Positions 24,401 through 35,536 of a stretch of DNA of 64,000 nt are shown one piece after another (position 1 is the stretch's first letter; the number at the start of each line of letters is the position of its first letter). Under the pieces are notes generated by a model. That model saw only the letters and a program-made list of their open reading frames with translations, was not told the DNA's origin and did no database searches. Origin of the DNA: Desarmillaria ectypa (taxonomy: Eukaryota > Basidiomycota > Agaricomycetes > Agaricales > Physalacriaceae); assembly GCA_030407005.1 (NCBI GenBank), contig JAUDYN010000006.1, positions 620,001-684,000 of the forward strand, given 5' to 3'. Position numbers and translations under genes: made by a program.

Positions 24401-24983
24401 AACTTGAGATGGGTTCCCTTCTTGTGAGTAAAAGAGGGATATCGTAATGTGAATGACCTAGACTGATTGGTCCCGCAAAGCTTATTCTTTTTCGGCGGCT
24501 TGAGCATTCACCTGTCGACCGCTCTCCTCGCACATATGTTCTCGTATGACATGTACGTATGGTACGATTCTTCTCCCTCGTGGGCCAACTAAACGGCCCG
24601 TTAGGACATGGGGCTCTACCGGTAAAGAGGTGGAGAAATCGACGTTCTGGATTGAAGGTATGCTGTTCCCATGATTTTCCGACTGTCGCGCCGGCGCTAA
24701 CCCTTCCCCGCATAGTGCCTCGCATCCTGAAAGGCTTCTGGCTGTCTTTTGTCATTTGCTTCGCCCTCATCATAATGATGATCGTGTTTGCGAGCAACGC
24801 TGTTCCTTACGAATGGCAGATCTGGGGGTACCAGTTTGCATTAATTATCCCACTGTCGCTTGTCGTGGGATGTCATATTCTTCTACCGGTGCGTTTATAT
24901 TTCTAGTTCTCTGATGTGCCTCTCGCTTATCACCCCGGTTGCAGATTGTATTAAACCCGTGGTTGATGAAGTTTTCGTACTAA
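21407..24983 (+). CDS. Membrane-embedded family 2 glycosyltransferase
   Basis: This is a large GT2 protein of about 1000 residues with a processive-synthase layout. The N-terminal part (MSTTASLQASIPSSGVTIYN and on) has no recognised domain and is followed by a basic stretch (GGKRRQHKRKNVLLGPFYAG). Two helices come next (VGAGISILLEEYALDG, FALAITLPIIFCVSLFFCLQ), then the catalytic domain: PHITIQCPVYKESLELTI, IFICDDGLQLIPEKDRQERI, the DxD block ILIIDADTVVPEDC, and the acceptor-side SEDFDLALRLLLRGYTLRW. A C-terminal group of helices (FALIIMMIVFASNAVPYEWQ, FALIIPLSLVVGCHILLP) ends at NPWLMKFSY, with TAA at 24981-24983. About ten introns were needed. The product is not known. Filamentous-fungal GT2 proteins of this shape are linked to an outer-surface polysaccharide needed for hyphal growth. 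It is not a classical chitin synthase because the usual QRRRW block is absent. It is divergent from GH16, which also concerns the wall. Confidence 0.85.
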
Positions 24984-26178
24984 GCGAGACGTGGACACTA
25001 GTTTAGATGGACGTCTTTATTTTAGGTACTTACTGCTAGGAACAGGATTATTTGCGGACTTTAGGCAACTGTAGCAGGGTAATTAATTACATCAATCAGT
25101 ATAGATGGATAGCATTAAGGAAGCTGTTGTTGTCGGGAGCGATGTTTTGATTTCAAGCGGTGGCAGAGGATTATAGTGCGACTTTAGTTCGACTCATACG
25201 CTGGTGTTCCATTGGGGCAGACTGAACTGAGTCGAAAACATGATAGACAAGAGAACGAAGCACCAAACAAGTCCCATCTTCCCGGGACTTGGCAATTCTT
25301 CTTGGATTTCAGCCAGGGACGAGTTCGAACCGACATACCTGTGTCACCGGTAAATTAAATAATGTTCTTGTAATACATGCGCACTTCGAGGTACGTACGT
25401 ACGGTACCTGATCCGAGTTTTCGAAGCTAAGGACGGGTCCAAAACAGCTCGGGTATCAAGAGACTTGGCGATTTCAGGCAGGCATATAAAGCCTTGGGTC
25501 GAGGGAGAGCTTCTGACAGTCGAAATCCTATTCCGAATGAGGAAGTAAGAAACTTTGCAGTCCTGACTCCTGAGCAAGTCGCTGAGAAGAAGGAAGCTGG
25601 ATCAAAGCAATCCAGGCAGGGAGCGGTCTTCGGTGTGCTATACCCGACTGTTACCTCTTTATTTTAGTATACGTACTGCCGCATGGACACGCACGCTGCA
25701 TGCCAGTTCAGCGCCAAGTACCAATTACCACGATCCGGGAGGTTGGAGTTCTCATTTCAAGGAAAAACGTTGACTAAGGCTGACAAGGCCCACCTACCCA
25801 CATTTTGCCCGTCGGTTAAGGCAAACCGAATCATGTTTATAACTCTGGGTGGCAGTCATGACATCTTCTGTGACGTCCTATAACTTACTGCGAGGAAGTG
25901 GAATTACGTACGGACTTTCAACTTTAAGCAGGCGAGGTGAGAAAGAACGAATAGTATCAAGCGGAAGCTGTTCGTGGCACTGCCTTTTGGTTCTGAAACA
26001 ACGGTAGGCGGCGGCGGCAGTCATGCAGTACCAAACCCCGGAGAGTATGGACCTTATTCAATGTGCACACGCCTGACTCGCGTACAAACTTCTTGTGCAT
26101 TGAACATTGATACAGTCAGGTTATTAAACCCATCACGTCTTCTTCCCAACATCGCCCTCCTGGAACTTGGCGATCTTT
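24984..26178. other. Intergenic stretch after GT2
   Basis: An open run around 25390-25550 (plus, SKTARVSRDLAISGRHIKPW) and small frames at 25683-25883 and 25974-26192 have no recognisable domain or splice pattern. No gene is supported. Confidence 0.3.
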
Positions 26179-26676
26179 TCATAACTCTTTGACATCATCT
26201 GGTGACTTTGTGTAGGCCTGTCCACTGCCATCGCTTTTAGGATTCTGTGGCGTGGGTTGGCCACTAGCGCGATACGAACCGGCTTGAGGGTGGTTCGTCG
26301 TGACATGGTGTGCAGGAAGAGCAGGTGGAGAGCTGTCACGAGCAGTGGCAGTAGCGCGCAAAGGGTACCCGCCGTGGTTCTCCTTGGAATGAGCTATAGT
26401 TTCTTCGTCTAGAATATACAATGATTATTTAATTTGGAAATAAATCGACGATAAATGTATAAAACACACATAGGGCGAGCCGTCCTTGCTCGATTCGTTT
26501 ACGGTCTCTCCTATCGAGGTATAGATAGAACGATGTATATCCCAAGATGAGAGTTCCCATGGCGATAATCGCTTTCTACAAGGGCGTCAGCTTTGGCATT
26601 TCGTTCTGCAAAGAGTACGTACCCGCCCAGTGCCGGGATTGAGGTTGCTGCCTGGTAAATGCGAGGTTTGCGACAT
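26179..26676 (-). CDS. Small single-pass membrane protein (about 130 aa)
   Basis: Three exons on the minus strand splice in frame. Exon 1 is MSQTSHLPGSNLNPGTGR (ATG 26676, donor GTACGT). Exon 2 is KAIIAMGTLILGYTSFYLYL followed by DRRDRKRIEQGRLAL. Exon 3 is YEETIAHSKENHGGYPLRAT running to KSPDDVKEL and TGA 26179-26181. One membrane helix is flanked on the inner side by a strongly basic segment, and the tail is polar and rich in Pro, Ser, His and Thr. The family is not recognised. The neighbouring minus-strand gene at 27049-27252 has the same helix-then-basic-cluster layout. Confidence 0.6.
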
Positions 26677-27048
26677 GGTGAGCAAGGGGAAAAGAAGTTC
26701 ACGTTGGGATCCCACATATGAAGCTTATAAATGGCAAGCTAACTGAGACATGCAGGCAATGACGAAATCACCCTCGCGGTGAGACACTGGGCGGGATCAT
26801 GACGCATACTTGGTGGTGGCGAATTCTGTAGCTGCAGGCGCTTACCTATTCTACGATAGTCCTGGGAACCTAGAGTCACCACCGTGGGCCACGACGAATA
26901 CTCTGCTCAAGACTCTTGCGGCACCTTTTCCCTCGTGCTGCCTTCATCTAATATTTCTGGATACGAAAGGAGACTCGATATCTCTGTTGCACCAAGCCTC
27001 TGGAGAACTGGGACAAAAATCAAGATTTGATTATTGGGTAGCATGTAT

Positions 27049-27252
27049 CTATCCCGCCGGTGTATCAGTCTCTCGTCCCTTTTCTATCGCTGCAGACCCA
27101 ATGAGACACAACCTAACCCAAGATGCATAGCAATACTCACATTCCCTATGATACTGCAGTTCCAGTTTCTTCCTCCTCGCCATCGACTGCTTGCCAAGTA
27201 TGAACGCGCCCACAGCCAAAGTGGCAATCCCCGCAAAACTTATCATCTGCAT
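27049..27252 (-). CDS. Micro-protein with one membrane helix (50 aa)
   Basis: From ATG 27252 the minus strand gives MQMISFAGIATLAVGAFILG followed by KQSMARRKKLELQYHRE. A GTGAGT intron then leads to a second exon, SIEKGRETDTPAG, ending at TAG 27049-27051. The splice keeps frame. The protein is one hydrophobic helix followed by a basic cluster, typical of small mitochondrial or ER micro-proteins. I cannot assign a family. A longer N-terminus is possible, because the frame is open further upstream. Confidence 0.5.
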   Translation of the reverse strand: MQMISFAGIATLAVGAFILGKQSMARRKKLELQYHRECEYCYASWVRLCLIGSAAIEKGRETDTPAG

Positions 27253-27504
27253 ACCGATATCAACTTTTACACAAACCAAGCCCAGACAATACAACGCACA
27301 ACATTTCTTGGAGACCCCTTTGGCGAGTGGTTCTTGTAGGCACTGCGGCTAGATTCTGGGAACTTGTACAAGCGCATTATTGGACATACGGTTGCTTTGA
27401 GTCACGCTTGTGACCAGGAAACCCTTTTCGGCATTCGGACCGATGAATCATCTCCTTCACAATCACAAATCACAAGTCGAACTTGTATATGTCAAGTGCT
27501 GCTA

Positions 27505-27867
27505 CTATAAGAACTGTCGTTTAGGTTCTGAGAATTCCATCAGCTTCCAACGGAGCTTAGCCAACCACCGAGATACCATTTGACCTCCTTTTGCCTTGCG
27601 TCGTAAACCCGACGCTGGATCTTGGGACTTGCCTTCTAAATTTCGAATGGACTCGCCTAATACTGCTCGCCAAATCTCATCTCTGACAACGGCGCCTGTT
27701 TGATATTTGATGTTCTCTGGAAAATCCCATCGATTCTTGTGGGGAAAATGATGGTATGGACGCCACCCCACACCCACACGATAGTTTGGCTCCGATAAAG
27801 TTATAGTCTTGTGGTATGCACGTTTTTTGATCAAGGAAGAAGACGACGTCCCCCACCACAGCGACAT
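27505..27867 (-). CDS. Hypothetical basic protein (120 aa)
   Basis: A single uninterrupted frame starts MSLWWGTSSSSLIKKRAYHK, continues GWRPYHHFPHKNRWDFPENI and ends KLMEFSEPKRQFL. It is rich in Arg, Lys and Trp and has an N-terminus without acidic residues, which could be a mitochondrial targeting sequence. No domain is recognised. It could also be a chance frame; the amino-acid composition is the main argument for coding. Confidence 0.35.
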   Translation of the reverse strand: MSLWWGTSSSSLIKKRAYHKTITLSEPNYRVGVGWRPYHHFPHKNRWDFPENIKYQTGAVVRDEIWRAVLGESIRNLEGKSQDPASGLRRKAKGGQMVSRWLAKLRWKLMEFSEPKRQFL

Positions 27868-29141
27868 CTACAAATATTCATCCTGCCGTTTACCATTCAA
27901 GTGTTTTTTCAATATCTGTTTTTTCATACCCCCTCGACGCTGTGGTAGCCTTGGCGACCCTTGAAAAGGGGGAGCGCACCACATGATCCGTCCCTACTAA
28001 GCAGTGAACTGGCTCACCGCCGTCGGTGGTGCAGACAACAAGAAATTGATTGTTATGCAACGCATGTATCACCTCCCGGCATCAAATCTTGACACTTCGC
28101 TTAGTCGTGCCCCTTCTGTTCCCTTTGTTGTGATCTTTCATTTGCGGTGTGTTCGCAGCAATTTTTTTCCATTCAATGTGTAGCTGAAAGAGTGGGGCGG
28201 GCGTTTTTACTTTTTTTACATCACCCCTGACAGTCGGTGCGAGGCGCCTAATAAAAAGTTGTCTGGCCTCTTTATGTCAAGGATCCATCACGAGTTCAAG
28301 GCAGTACTTTACCCAAAAGGCGTCAAATTTTCCGGTGAAGGATCCAAGTTAATCATGCTGACGCGTAGTCGGAACCGCAGCTACAACATTGAATCTTGTT
28401 ACCGAGTTCGTACCGTCAAGCCGAGGATGGGTCCGCCGACAATCGGGGCTTACACATCGACTTCGAGGAATGCAGGCCCTCCCAACCTTTGTTCTTGCAT
28501 TCACCGTCGGTATGAGCAAGTGCCGAGGAGATGTTTGATTACGATCACTTCAGCTTATTCTATCGATCCGGCTGTTTCCGCGGCACGGTATCCTTGAAGG
28601 GCTAAGTAACTGGCCCGCCGCCTCATGCTTTATTGTCGTCTGGGGAACCATTATCTCGGTTCTACTTTACTTGATATGTTTCAGACGTGCCATGGTGGGC
28701 GCATGTAGGGACAAGCGCTAGCAACGGTGCAATGGAACGTGCTGCAACTGCTACAACGGTCCCCATTACCAGCTAGCAATTGCAAAAAAAATAACGAGGC
28801 ATCATCAAATCCCGAATGAAATGCACACAAAGGCTGTTTCGCCCCTTTGTTTTATGATTACACATCCCAAGGTAATTATGACTCGGTCGTGTGTCTCTGT
28901 ACTCGTTCTGTGAAGAGAACGATGGATCCCGTGGCGAGGCTACCTGGAAAAGTATTCATTAATGAAGATGTCGAAGCAGAGATGTGCACGGTTATCTGAT
29001 GCACCCGAAAAGCGAGGGTGGCGCCAAGAATGGCAAGGGGGTGTCATGTGAATTGAGTCGCGAAGGAACAATTCAGTCAGAATCGGACCAATTCAGTCGA
29101 CCCAGTTTGCTCGCCGGCTTGATTTGCCGCGACCACCATAT
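27868..29141. other. Intergenic stretch
   Basis: A frame at 28259-28597 (plus) has no ATG start and no recognised domain. Nothing else is supported, apart from the promoter of the CBM5/12-like gene at the end. Confidence 0.3.
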
Positions 29142-29148
29142 TATAAAA
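29142..29148 (+). promoter_or_regulatory. TATA box of the CBM5/12-like gene
   Basis: TATAAAA lies 44-50 bases ahead of the ATG at 29192, followed by a pyrimidine-rich leader. Confidence 0.5.
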
Positions 29149-29191
29149 GGCCTCTCCCTTCCAACTATCCTCCAATCTTCCCCTCCTCGCC

Positions 29192-29453
29192 ATGGCCAGC
29201 ATTCATCCTCCTACGACTATCGACGAGTTTACTCGTATCTGGACAGCCAACGTCCACTGGCGGCTGTATGAGCAGTGTGGCGTCTGGGATCCACAGACAA
29301 GGGGCGTCCAGGTCTGGGTGTGCATACGCGAACGTGAGTAACCTAGGGTATTTTCTTTCACGATTTTTTGTTTATACTTGCCATGTAGACCACTCGACAC
29401 AGGGCACTGAGCCACCCAACACATCCTTTTGGCAGTATATCGGTCGGGGCTAG
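29192..29453 (+). CDS. CBM5/12-like carbohydrate-binding mini-protein (about 68 aa)
   Basis: Two exons splice from ATG 29192 to TAG 29451-29453. Exon 1 is MASIHPPTTIDEFTRIWTAN, then VHWRLYEQCGVWDPQTRGVQ and VWVCIRE, with a GTGAGT donor. Exon 2 is HHSTQGTEPPNTSFWQYIGR with a final G. The pattern of an early Trp, a central Gly-Val-Trp strand, then H-x-S-x-x-G-x-x-P and a final W-x-Y-I is that of the chitin-binding CBM5/12 fold. Here it makes up the entire protein, with no signal peptide and no catalytic domain. Such stand-alone modules occur in Agaricomycetes. Binding to chitin is inferred, not shown. Confidence 0.65.
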
Positions 29454-31174
29454 TCCCTTGCTTTCCATCGTCCATCGTCGTCCATAATTTATTCATCCAC
29501 AAACCTCTTTCACTCTATCTGTCTATATATCTTATCAACGCAAGCATACACGCTGCGTGCCAATATCCATGACGGCGGACTCTGACATCCATCGTATCAT
29601 TACCCGCACCCGGCGCCGCGAGGTAATGAGCTACCGCATACGATGCTAGCTGCTGCTTTTCTTTGGGCATGGGCCGTGAGGAGGAGAATTTGTTTGGTCT
29701 CTTGCAACTGCTATCATCTACTATACCTGGGTGTTGTACTATTCGTTCGTCTTTCGGAACATTGCTCTTCGTCGCATATACAGTAGAACTCCTTTTGAAT
29801 ACACACTAGTTATCTTTCTTGTGATATAAATTATACCCTTTCTCTTATATAGCCTGATGAAAATTCTTTTGGATTTGGATGTCATGTGAGAGAGAGATTG
29901 TTGATGACAAAGTTCGTCAAGAATCCCGCTGTATTCGCACTCGAAACATAAATATGACATGGTCCACGATCAGCCGTTTCAACTCTGGAAAGCATCGGTG
30001 AGAGTTGATGAATATCAAGACATCCTGGGCGTCCCTTCGTATCTCCGAGCACGGATATGATTATCAGATAACCCTGATATATCATTGTTCCGAACATCCA
30101 TTCAGTTAACGATCCAGCCCACTGGGATCATGTTTGATGGGCGCCATACGACACTTTTGGCCGACAATTCTCCTGGATCATTACCTTAAAAGAGAAGTGG
30201 TATACTGGGCTGGGTGGGCATGTGCATGAAGCTCAAAGTTCGAACTTTGAACGCGATCAAGACGCGTCCTATCCACGTGTCAGTCACATGATTGCACACA
30301 TAGCCAGTCGCCACGTTCTCATTGAAATCCCGAATCTTCGTCTTCTACCGGATTCAGGGAACAAGGCTACACACCCTATACCAACCACGATTTTCAGGCC
30401 ACCTGTCAGTGTCTATTGACTTCTTCTCTCCCAGGGTACCGCTCGAGGTCGAATTGTATTGAAAACTCGGGAATTCTTATTCATGACCGATTCCGGGCCA
30501 ACGTGAAGCCTCGCGGCTTCGCACGGCGATAGATGTCGATGAACATTCATCGATCCGAAGTCCCGAGTCATCTGCCGACACTGTGCATTGAGGAACAAAT
30601 ATTTCGAGGGTCCCGGTGGTTGTGTCTCTGCGGGCCCAACGTCATTGATGACGAGTGTATAATGAACGCCGCAAAAATCAGATTCCTGGATTGATTCGAG
30701 CATGTTGGGGGTTCAAATCGGAAAAGGCTGCTAAGTATACACGTCGAAGTCAAGCACTAGTCAAGCTCGGCTACGAAAAAAATTCACTGTACCCGGCGTG
30801 AATCTAGAATATATGATACGATGGAATTCGAAGCTTGGACTGTTCGATTCGCCAGAAAGATTTCTCCAATAGATGCGAGGACCGCCGATACATAACAGGC
30901 TGTGCCGGGGAGCCGCGGCATCTGCGGGACGACGCCCACGTGCACGCACACCTTTTGGACAGTCACATCTCCGTCGCGTCGGCGGATAACAGGACGAAGC
31001 ACCCAACATTTGTATTTTATCTTGTCTTCCTCATGGGAACGAGAAAACTTTTTGGCTTTTAAGCTTCTCTTGAATGATTGAGAAACACGGCTATTCGGCC
31101 TACTGTGAACATACTTAAACAGTTTTTCCGTCCCAGAAGAGAAAAGAAGCCCTTCTCCTTCCTACTGGTACTGG
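29454..31174. other. Gene-poor stretch
   Basis: Short frames at 29739-29960, 30413-30703 and 30761-31009 (minus) have no recognisable domain. A perfect palindrome is listed separately. Confidence 0.3.
30233..30250. repeat. Perfect 18-bp palindrome
   Basis: TCAAAGTTCGAACTTTGA reads the same on both strands. It lies in a gene-poor stretch and could be a dimeric protein-binding site or a chance palindrome. Confidence 0.4.
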
Positions 31175-32618
31175 ATGGCGATGGATTTGAGTGTGTCTTC
31201 GGGGTGAGTGGATCTCTCAGCTGCTTTTTCTTTGACCGTAAAAATGCAGGGCCCTGCTGGCGGCTTCCTGGCTGAACATGATGTTGTACACATCCCAACT
31301 CGCTTTAAGTATCTATTATTTGAGCCATTTCACTGCAGCAGTGCGGCTATACTATTGGATCTGGGCATCCTTGTTTCTCGACGGGGCTTGTTCAATTATC
31401 GTGATGGCTAATGTTTATATTGTGCGTTGACTACGCACTACAGAGAATATTTACTGACGCCTCGTTCATAGTATTTGATTATCAACAACGGTCAGCTCTA
31501 TGCTTGAAGCTTGATGTCATGCGGACTTTTGACTATGATACTCAGGTTCGCTATACCCAATATCGATATGGATACTCTCTACGATTGTCTTGCTCACACA
31601 TACATCCGCCTCGATCGCGCAGGCGTTCTTCTGCTATCGATATTGGATAATGTGGGTATCTCGGAGCTCTCTTTGATCTATTTCTTCTTAGGCGCTTGTA
31701 GCGCAAGGAATAGGTGGATCACGGGATGTATCATCATTTTTATCACCGTGCATGTAAGTTCCTCGATTTGTCTGTGTTAGTGGCGCGGTGTCTGATGGGC
31801 ACGATAGATGATCTGCTCCCTCGCATCATGTGTGGTTTTCGTTACTCACCCAATGGTCATTTCAACTGCGATCCCACTTACGATGTGAAATTATCTTCAT
31901 CTGACCTCGGGGCCACCGTAACTGACAAGCGGCTAGCGCGAGCTCCGCTATATGCGCAGCCACTGATTTGACGATCGCAGGGTCTCTAGCTTGGACACTA
32001 TCCCGCATACAATCTCCTTGTGCGATTACGAGAACGTGAGTCTTTCAATCTCAGGGACTCGTTCATTTAAACAACGTCTGACTCTAGTCTTGTGCGGCGC
32101 GTCATGATTAACACCTTGACTTGTGGTTTCACGACAGCCCTTTCAACGACATTGATGTCCATCTTCATGTTCACCGCCTGGAATGGTGAGTAGTCATTTT
32201 TTTCGTAGATCCAGAGCTGACATTGCAGACAAGCTTTTTATACCATCTTTGCCATACTCGGGCGCATCTATAGTCTGACGATGTTGTTCAATCTTATTTT
32301 ACTCAAGATCTCGAGTCACAATGAAGACAGTGGTGGTTGTTCAGAGCCTCAGACGATTCTGAGCCCGATCTGTGAGTTCGTTTACTGCGGGCCTGCGGCT
32401 ATCAAGTTGATGCCCTAACGAATCACAATGCTGCAGACTTTAAGCATAATGCGGATACAATTTCCACTGGGCGGCGGTCATTCAGCTCTGGAGTATGTGG
32501 CATGCCCGGGTCTGTGTGTGTACTGACCGGATGTTCATAGAGTGAAACCATTCGACATCCAATATATCCTCACTCCAGATATCCAGTGAACGACCAATAT
32601 TCTATTCATACTGTTTAG
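31175..32618 (+). CDS. DUF6534-type multi-pass membrane protein (copy C)
   Basis: This is a paralogue of copy B (11815-13067). From ATG 31175, exon 1 is MAMDLSVSS with a GTGAGT donor. Exon 2 gives ALLAASWLNMMLYTSQLALS, IYYLSHFTAAVRLYYWIWAS and LFLDGACSIIVMANVYI. Then come YLIINN, SLYPISIWILSTIVLLTHTS and ASIAQAFFCYRYWI, spliced to ARNRWITGCIIIFITVHV. Later pieces are VSSLDTIPHTISLCDYEN, RRVMINTLTCGFTTALSTTL and MSIFMFTAWNG, then ASIVLTMLFNLILLKISSQN. Final exons end in YPVNDQYSIHTV with TAG 32616-32618. Checked splice phases match copy B, so it is plausibly functional. The segment 31780-31975 could not be fully resolved. Function is unknown. Confidence 0.6.
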
Positions 32619-33339
32619 TACTATACCAGCTCATCGGCAAGACACGACTCCGATAATACTTAGATTATAGCGCTCTCATTACAGCATTTGACAGTCATTC
32701 ACTGTACATTATCAAGCTCGAGATTTATTCAACACAGACTTTCGTTTACCCTTGGAGACGGGCATACTTATCATGTCCCGTCGTCCGGCGGACTGTGCAC
32801 AGATCTCCTGCAGGCTCAGAACCCCGTGGGAACTAGTCCGAGGAAACGACAGGAGGGATTTTAACATCTCCTCCCGCCGAACGGAAATGTCTGCTCGTTG
32901 CCTTGGGACGGTCGTGGCTGTTGCTTACATTCACATGGCAGCAATGTCTCGAGTTCCATGTGGCGACGAGTAGCCACAGATTAACACTTGAACCTGGCCT
33001 TCAGGATACACAGGCGTCTTACATCGAATGTGAAGGGTGTAATGTTATTCCTGATCGCCGAGACCTTCCTTCAAAGGCCAGAAATTTCTTTCTCCTTTTT
33101 CAGAGTGTTCTTGAGATGGCCGTCAAGGTTTGGAGTTTTCCAGGGTCACCATTGCAGGGGCGCGTTGCCGCGCGTATTCATATTCGAAATGTAAATTCGC
33201 TCATCCGTTGGAGAGCCCCTCTCTTCCCGAGCTTGTGCGCGCTATGTTCTGGGATTCATTGCATGGTGGCGTGTCTTCAGGGTGAGTCTCTCGAGCCTTC
33301 ACGTTCGAATTAGGATCACCTAGGAGGAGAAAATAGAAT
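32619..33339. other. Stretch between copies C and D
   Basis: Plus-strand frames at 32752-32973 and 32903-33313 have no recognised domain. They may include decayed upstream exons of copy D. Confidence 0.3.
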
Positions 33340-34400
33340 ACTTCTGGCGACTTCGTGGTTGAACGTACTGTTATATACGTCCCAGGTTGCTTTGAATATC
33401 TATTATTTGCAATTTTGCATCACTTTATGGCGTAGATCTGGCTACGCTGCTGGATCTTGGCGTCTTTAGTCCTCGATAGGGCTTGTTCGATCGTCGTTAT
33501 AGCTAGCGTCTATACAGTTCGTCACCAGGGTCCGTGATATTACTAGTGCTGGTGCAGCTTCCTAGTATCTGGTTATCAACCTTGGTTTGTCGCCGGCTAT
33601 GACTCTGCGTTAATGACTCATCACTGGATCGGTATCTAGGCCCGTTACAGCCCGCATTTGCATGCACCGTCCCGACTATTGGGTTGCTCACGTACAACTC
33701 TGCATCAATTGCGCAGGCCTTTTTCTGCTGCCGACATTGGGCGATGTGGGTGTCTTCTGCATCTCTCATGACCTATTCTCAGGTGTGTCTAACGCAAGGA
33801 ACAAGTAGATTACTGGATGTATAATCATCCTTATCGCAGCATATATGAGCCTTCCTATGTTGACATACCCTGTGTTTGCAAACAGCGGGCACTCAGATGG
33901 TTTTGAATCTGGTATCTACCCGAAGCAACTCGTTTCAGCCGTACCTCTGATAATGTACGATTATGCACTGGCTAGTTCACTGCACAGCCTGGTGCGTTTT
34001 CGATGGCTTAAAATGGAACCTTAAAAGGTTTCGTTTTTTAGCTTCGGTTTTTAGACCCCTGTTTTGAGTGCCCTAAAACGAAAAGGTATGTAATTTCACC
34101 GTTCCACAGGGGGAAATAATTTTCATACAGTCTTACCTTTTCAGGACCGAGAAAGGCTTTGCTAAATGCTAAAATGCTAAAACGAAGCCTTTTAAGGTTT
34201 CATATCTGAATCCGAACGCGCAGGCCTCGGCTGTGAATACTCTTGTTTCAGCGCAGTGGCTTACACTCGGACCAGCTCAGCGAAATGCGCAGCAACGGAC
34301 CATGACGATTGCCTGTCCTCTGGCTTGGACATGTTCGCGCCTAGAGTCGCCTTGTATGTCTACAAGAAAGTGAGTGTTTAAATCCCGACAAATCTGATTC
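33340..34400 (+). pseudogene. Degraded DUF6534-type paralogue (copy D)
   Basis: TSWLNVLLYTSQVALNIYYL is clearly exon 2 of the family. It is followed by a frameshift and in-frame stops, with the equivalents of WIWAS and SIVV in other frames. A later remnant, SSGLDMFAPRVALYVYKKV near 34310-34375, corresponds to MSGLEIFTHKVTFLIYKK of copy B. A MITE-like element sits between these remnants. Confidence 0.6.
34015..34201. mobile_element. MITE-like element with about 26-bp terminal inverted repeats
   Basis: GGAACCTTAAAAGGTTTCG at the left end continues TTTTTTAGC (to 34042). The reverse complement of 34176-34201 is GAAACCTTAAAAGGCTTCG followed by TTTTAGC. The two ends therefore pair with few mismatches around an interior of about 130 bp that has no open frame. 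No target-site duplication was obvious. Confidence 0.6.
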
Positions 34401-34779
34401 CTTTCGGTCATTGGATCTGGATTCGGTCTGTGAGTCTGTCGTCGTGTGGTTTTCAAGAGAAACTGATGAAATAAATGTTGTAGTCTCTAAGAACACGTTA
34501 AATACCGAGATAGGTAATACACGTTTACTGGTATGGGCACAACCATTTTGTTTATGATTGGATTTTACCTCGATTTTGTTGGAGTGAACCTAGCCGCCAC
34601 CAGACGCATCTTCAATTGAGAATCTTCGCGAATGATCAACCAACCTTTCATTCACACCGTTTGCTTTTATGTCAGCTCACCTGTCCGAAAGGAATTCATT
34701 GAGCATCCACACCATACTACTCAACATTCATACGATGTATCATTAACATTAGCATTCATTTAGACTGGCCCGTATCACT

Positions 34780-35536
34780 GTATGTTTTGGGGGCTAAAAT
34801 CACAGTTATTCGGCCCGAATATCCGATTGCCGTCCTCGCGCCATAAACCAAAATCTCATTGCAAGACTCAATGCGAGATACATCGACACAAGATTTTCAC
34901 AACGGGATGGATCTTTATTCTTATCACAGTGCATGCTGATGTTTTATGCTCACTGAACAGCTGCACTCGTCCTCGATGTCTGACGGGAACCTGGATGCTC
35001 CGAATCTGCTCCCTGATTTTATATATGGCTTTCTTTACTCATCCGACAGACGTTGGGATAGCAGTTCCACTTACAGTGTGGAATTATCTTTACTTGACCT
35101 CTAGGCTATAGCTGAAAAAACCAGTGTGTGCTCAGATATATGTGTAGCCACAGACTGACGATCGCAAGGTTTCTGGCTAGGACACTGTCCTGTATACAGT
35201 CACCCTTTGGTGACCAGAAAATGGGTCTTTCAATCTGGGCCCGCTCATGTAACATCGATTTAATCTCCTGGGCCGCGCCATGATCCACGCCTTAACCTGT
35301 GGTTTCTCGACAACCTTCTCCACGGCATTCATCTTCATCTTCACTGCCTAGAATGGCAGCCAGTCGTTTTCATAGATCCAGAGCTGATTTCTGAACTTCG
35401 CGGACAAGCTCTATACATAGTCTTCGCTATATTCAGGCGCATCTACAACCTAACGATTTTTTTCAATCCTATTTTGCTTGAGGTTACGAGTCAAAGTGAT
35501 CAGGCTGATAGCAATGATGATTGTTCAGGCCTCGAA
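34780..35536 (+). pseudogene. Degraded DUF6534-type paralogue (copy E), cut by the duplication junction
   Basis: Remnants of the C-terminal half of the family can be read with stops and frame changes: TGWIFILITVHA near 34905-34940, RAMIHALTCGFSTTFSTAFI near 35275-35335, then a TAG where copy B has TVWDG. The trace of the C-terminal helix and tail runs directly into the GH16-like sequence at about 35537, so the duplication breakpoint lies here. Confidence 0.55.

Noticed and set aside
21407..24983. Chitin synthase for the glycosyltransferase gene
   Set aside because: The DxD and ED motifs fit GT2 in general, but the QRRRW block and domain order of chitin synthases are not seen.
25321..25360. 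GTTCGAACC string resembling a T loop
   Set aside because: No stem pairing and no other tRNA arms.
28259..28597. 113-codon plus-strand frame
   Set aside because: It lacks an ATG at its beginning and has low-information composition with no homology that I recognise.
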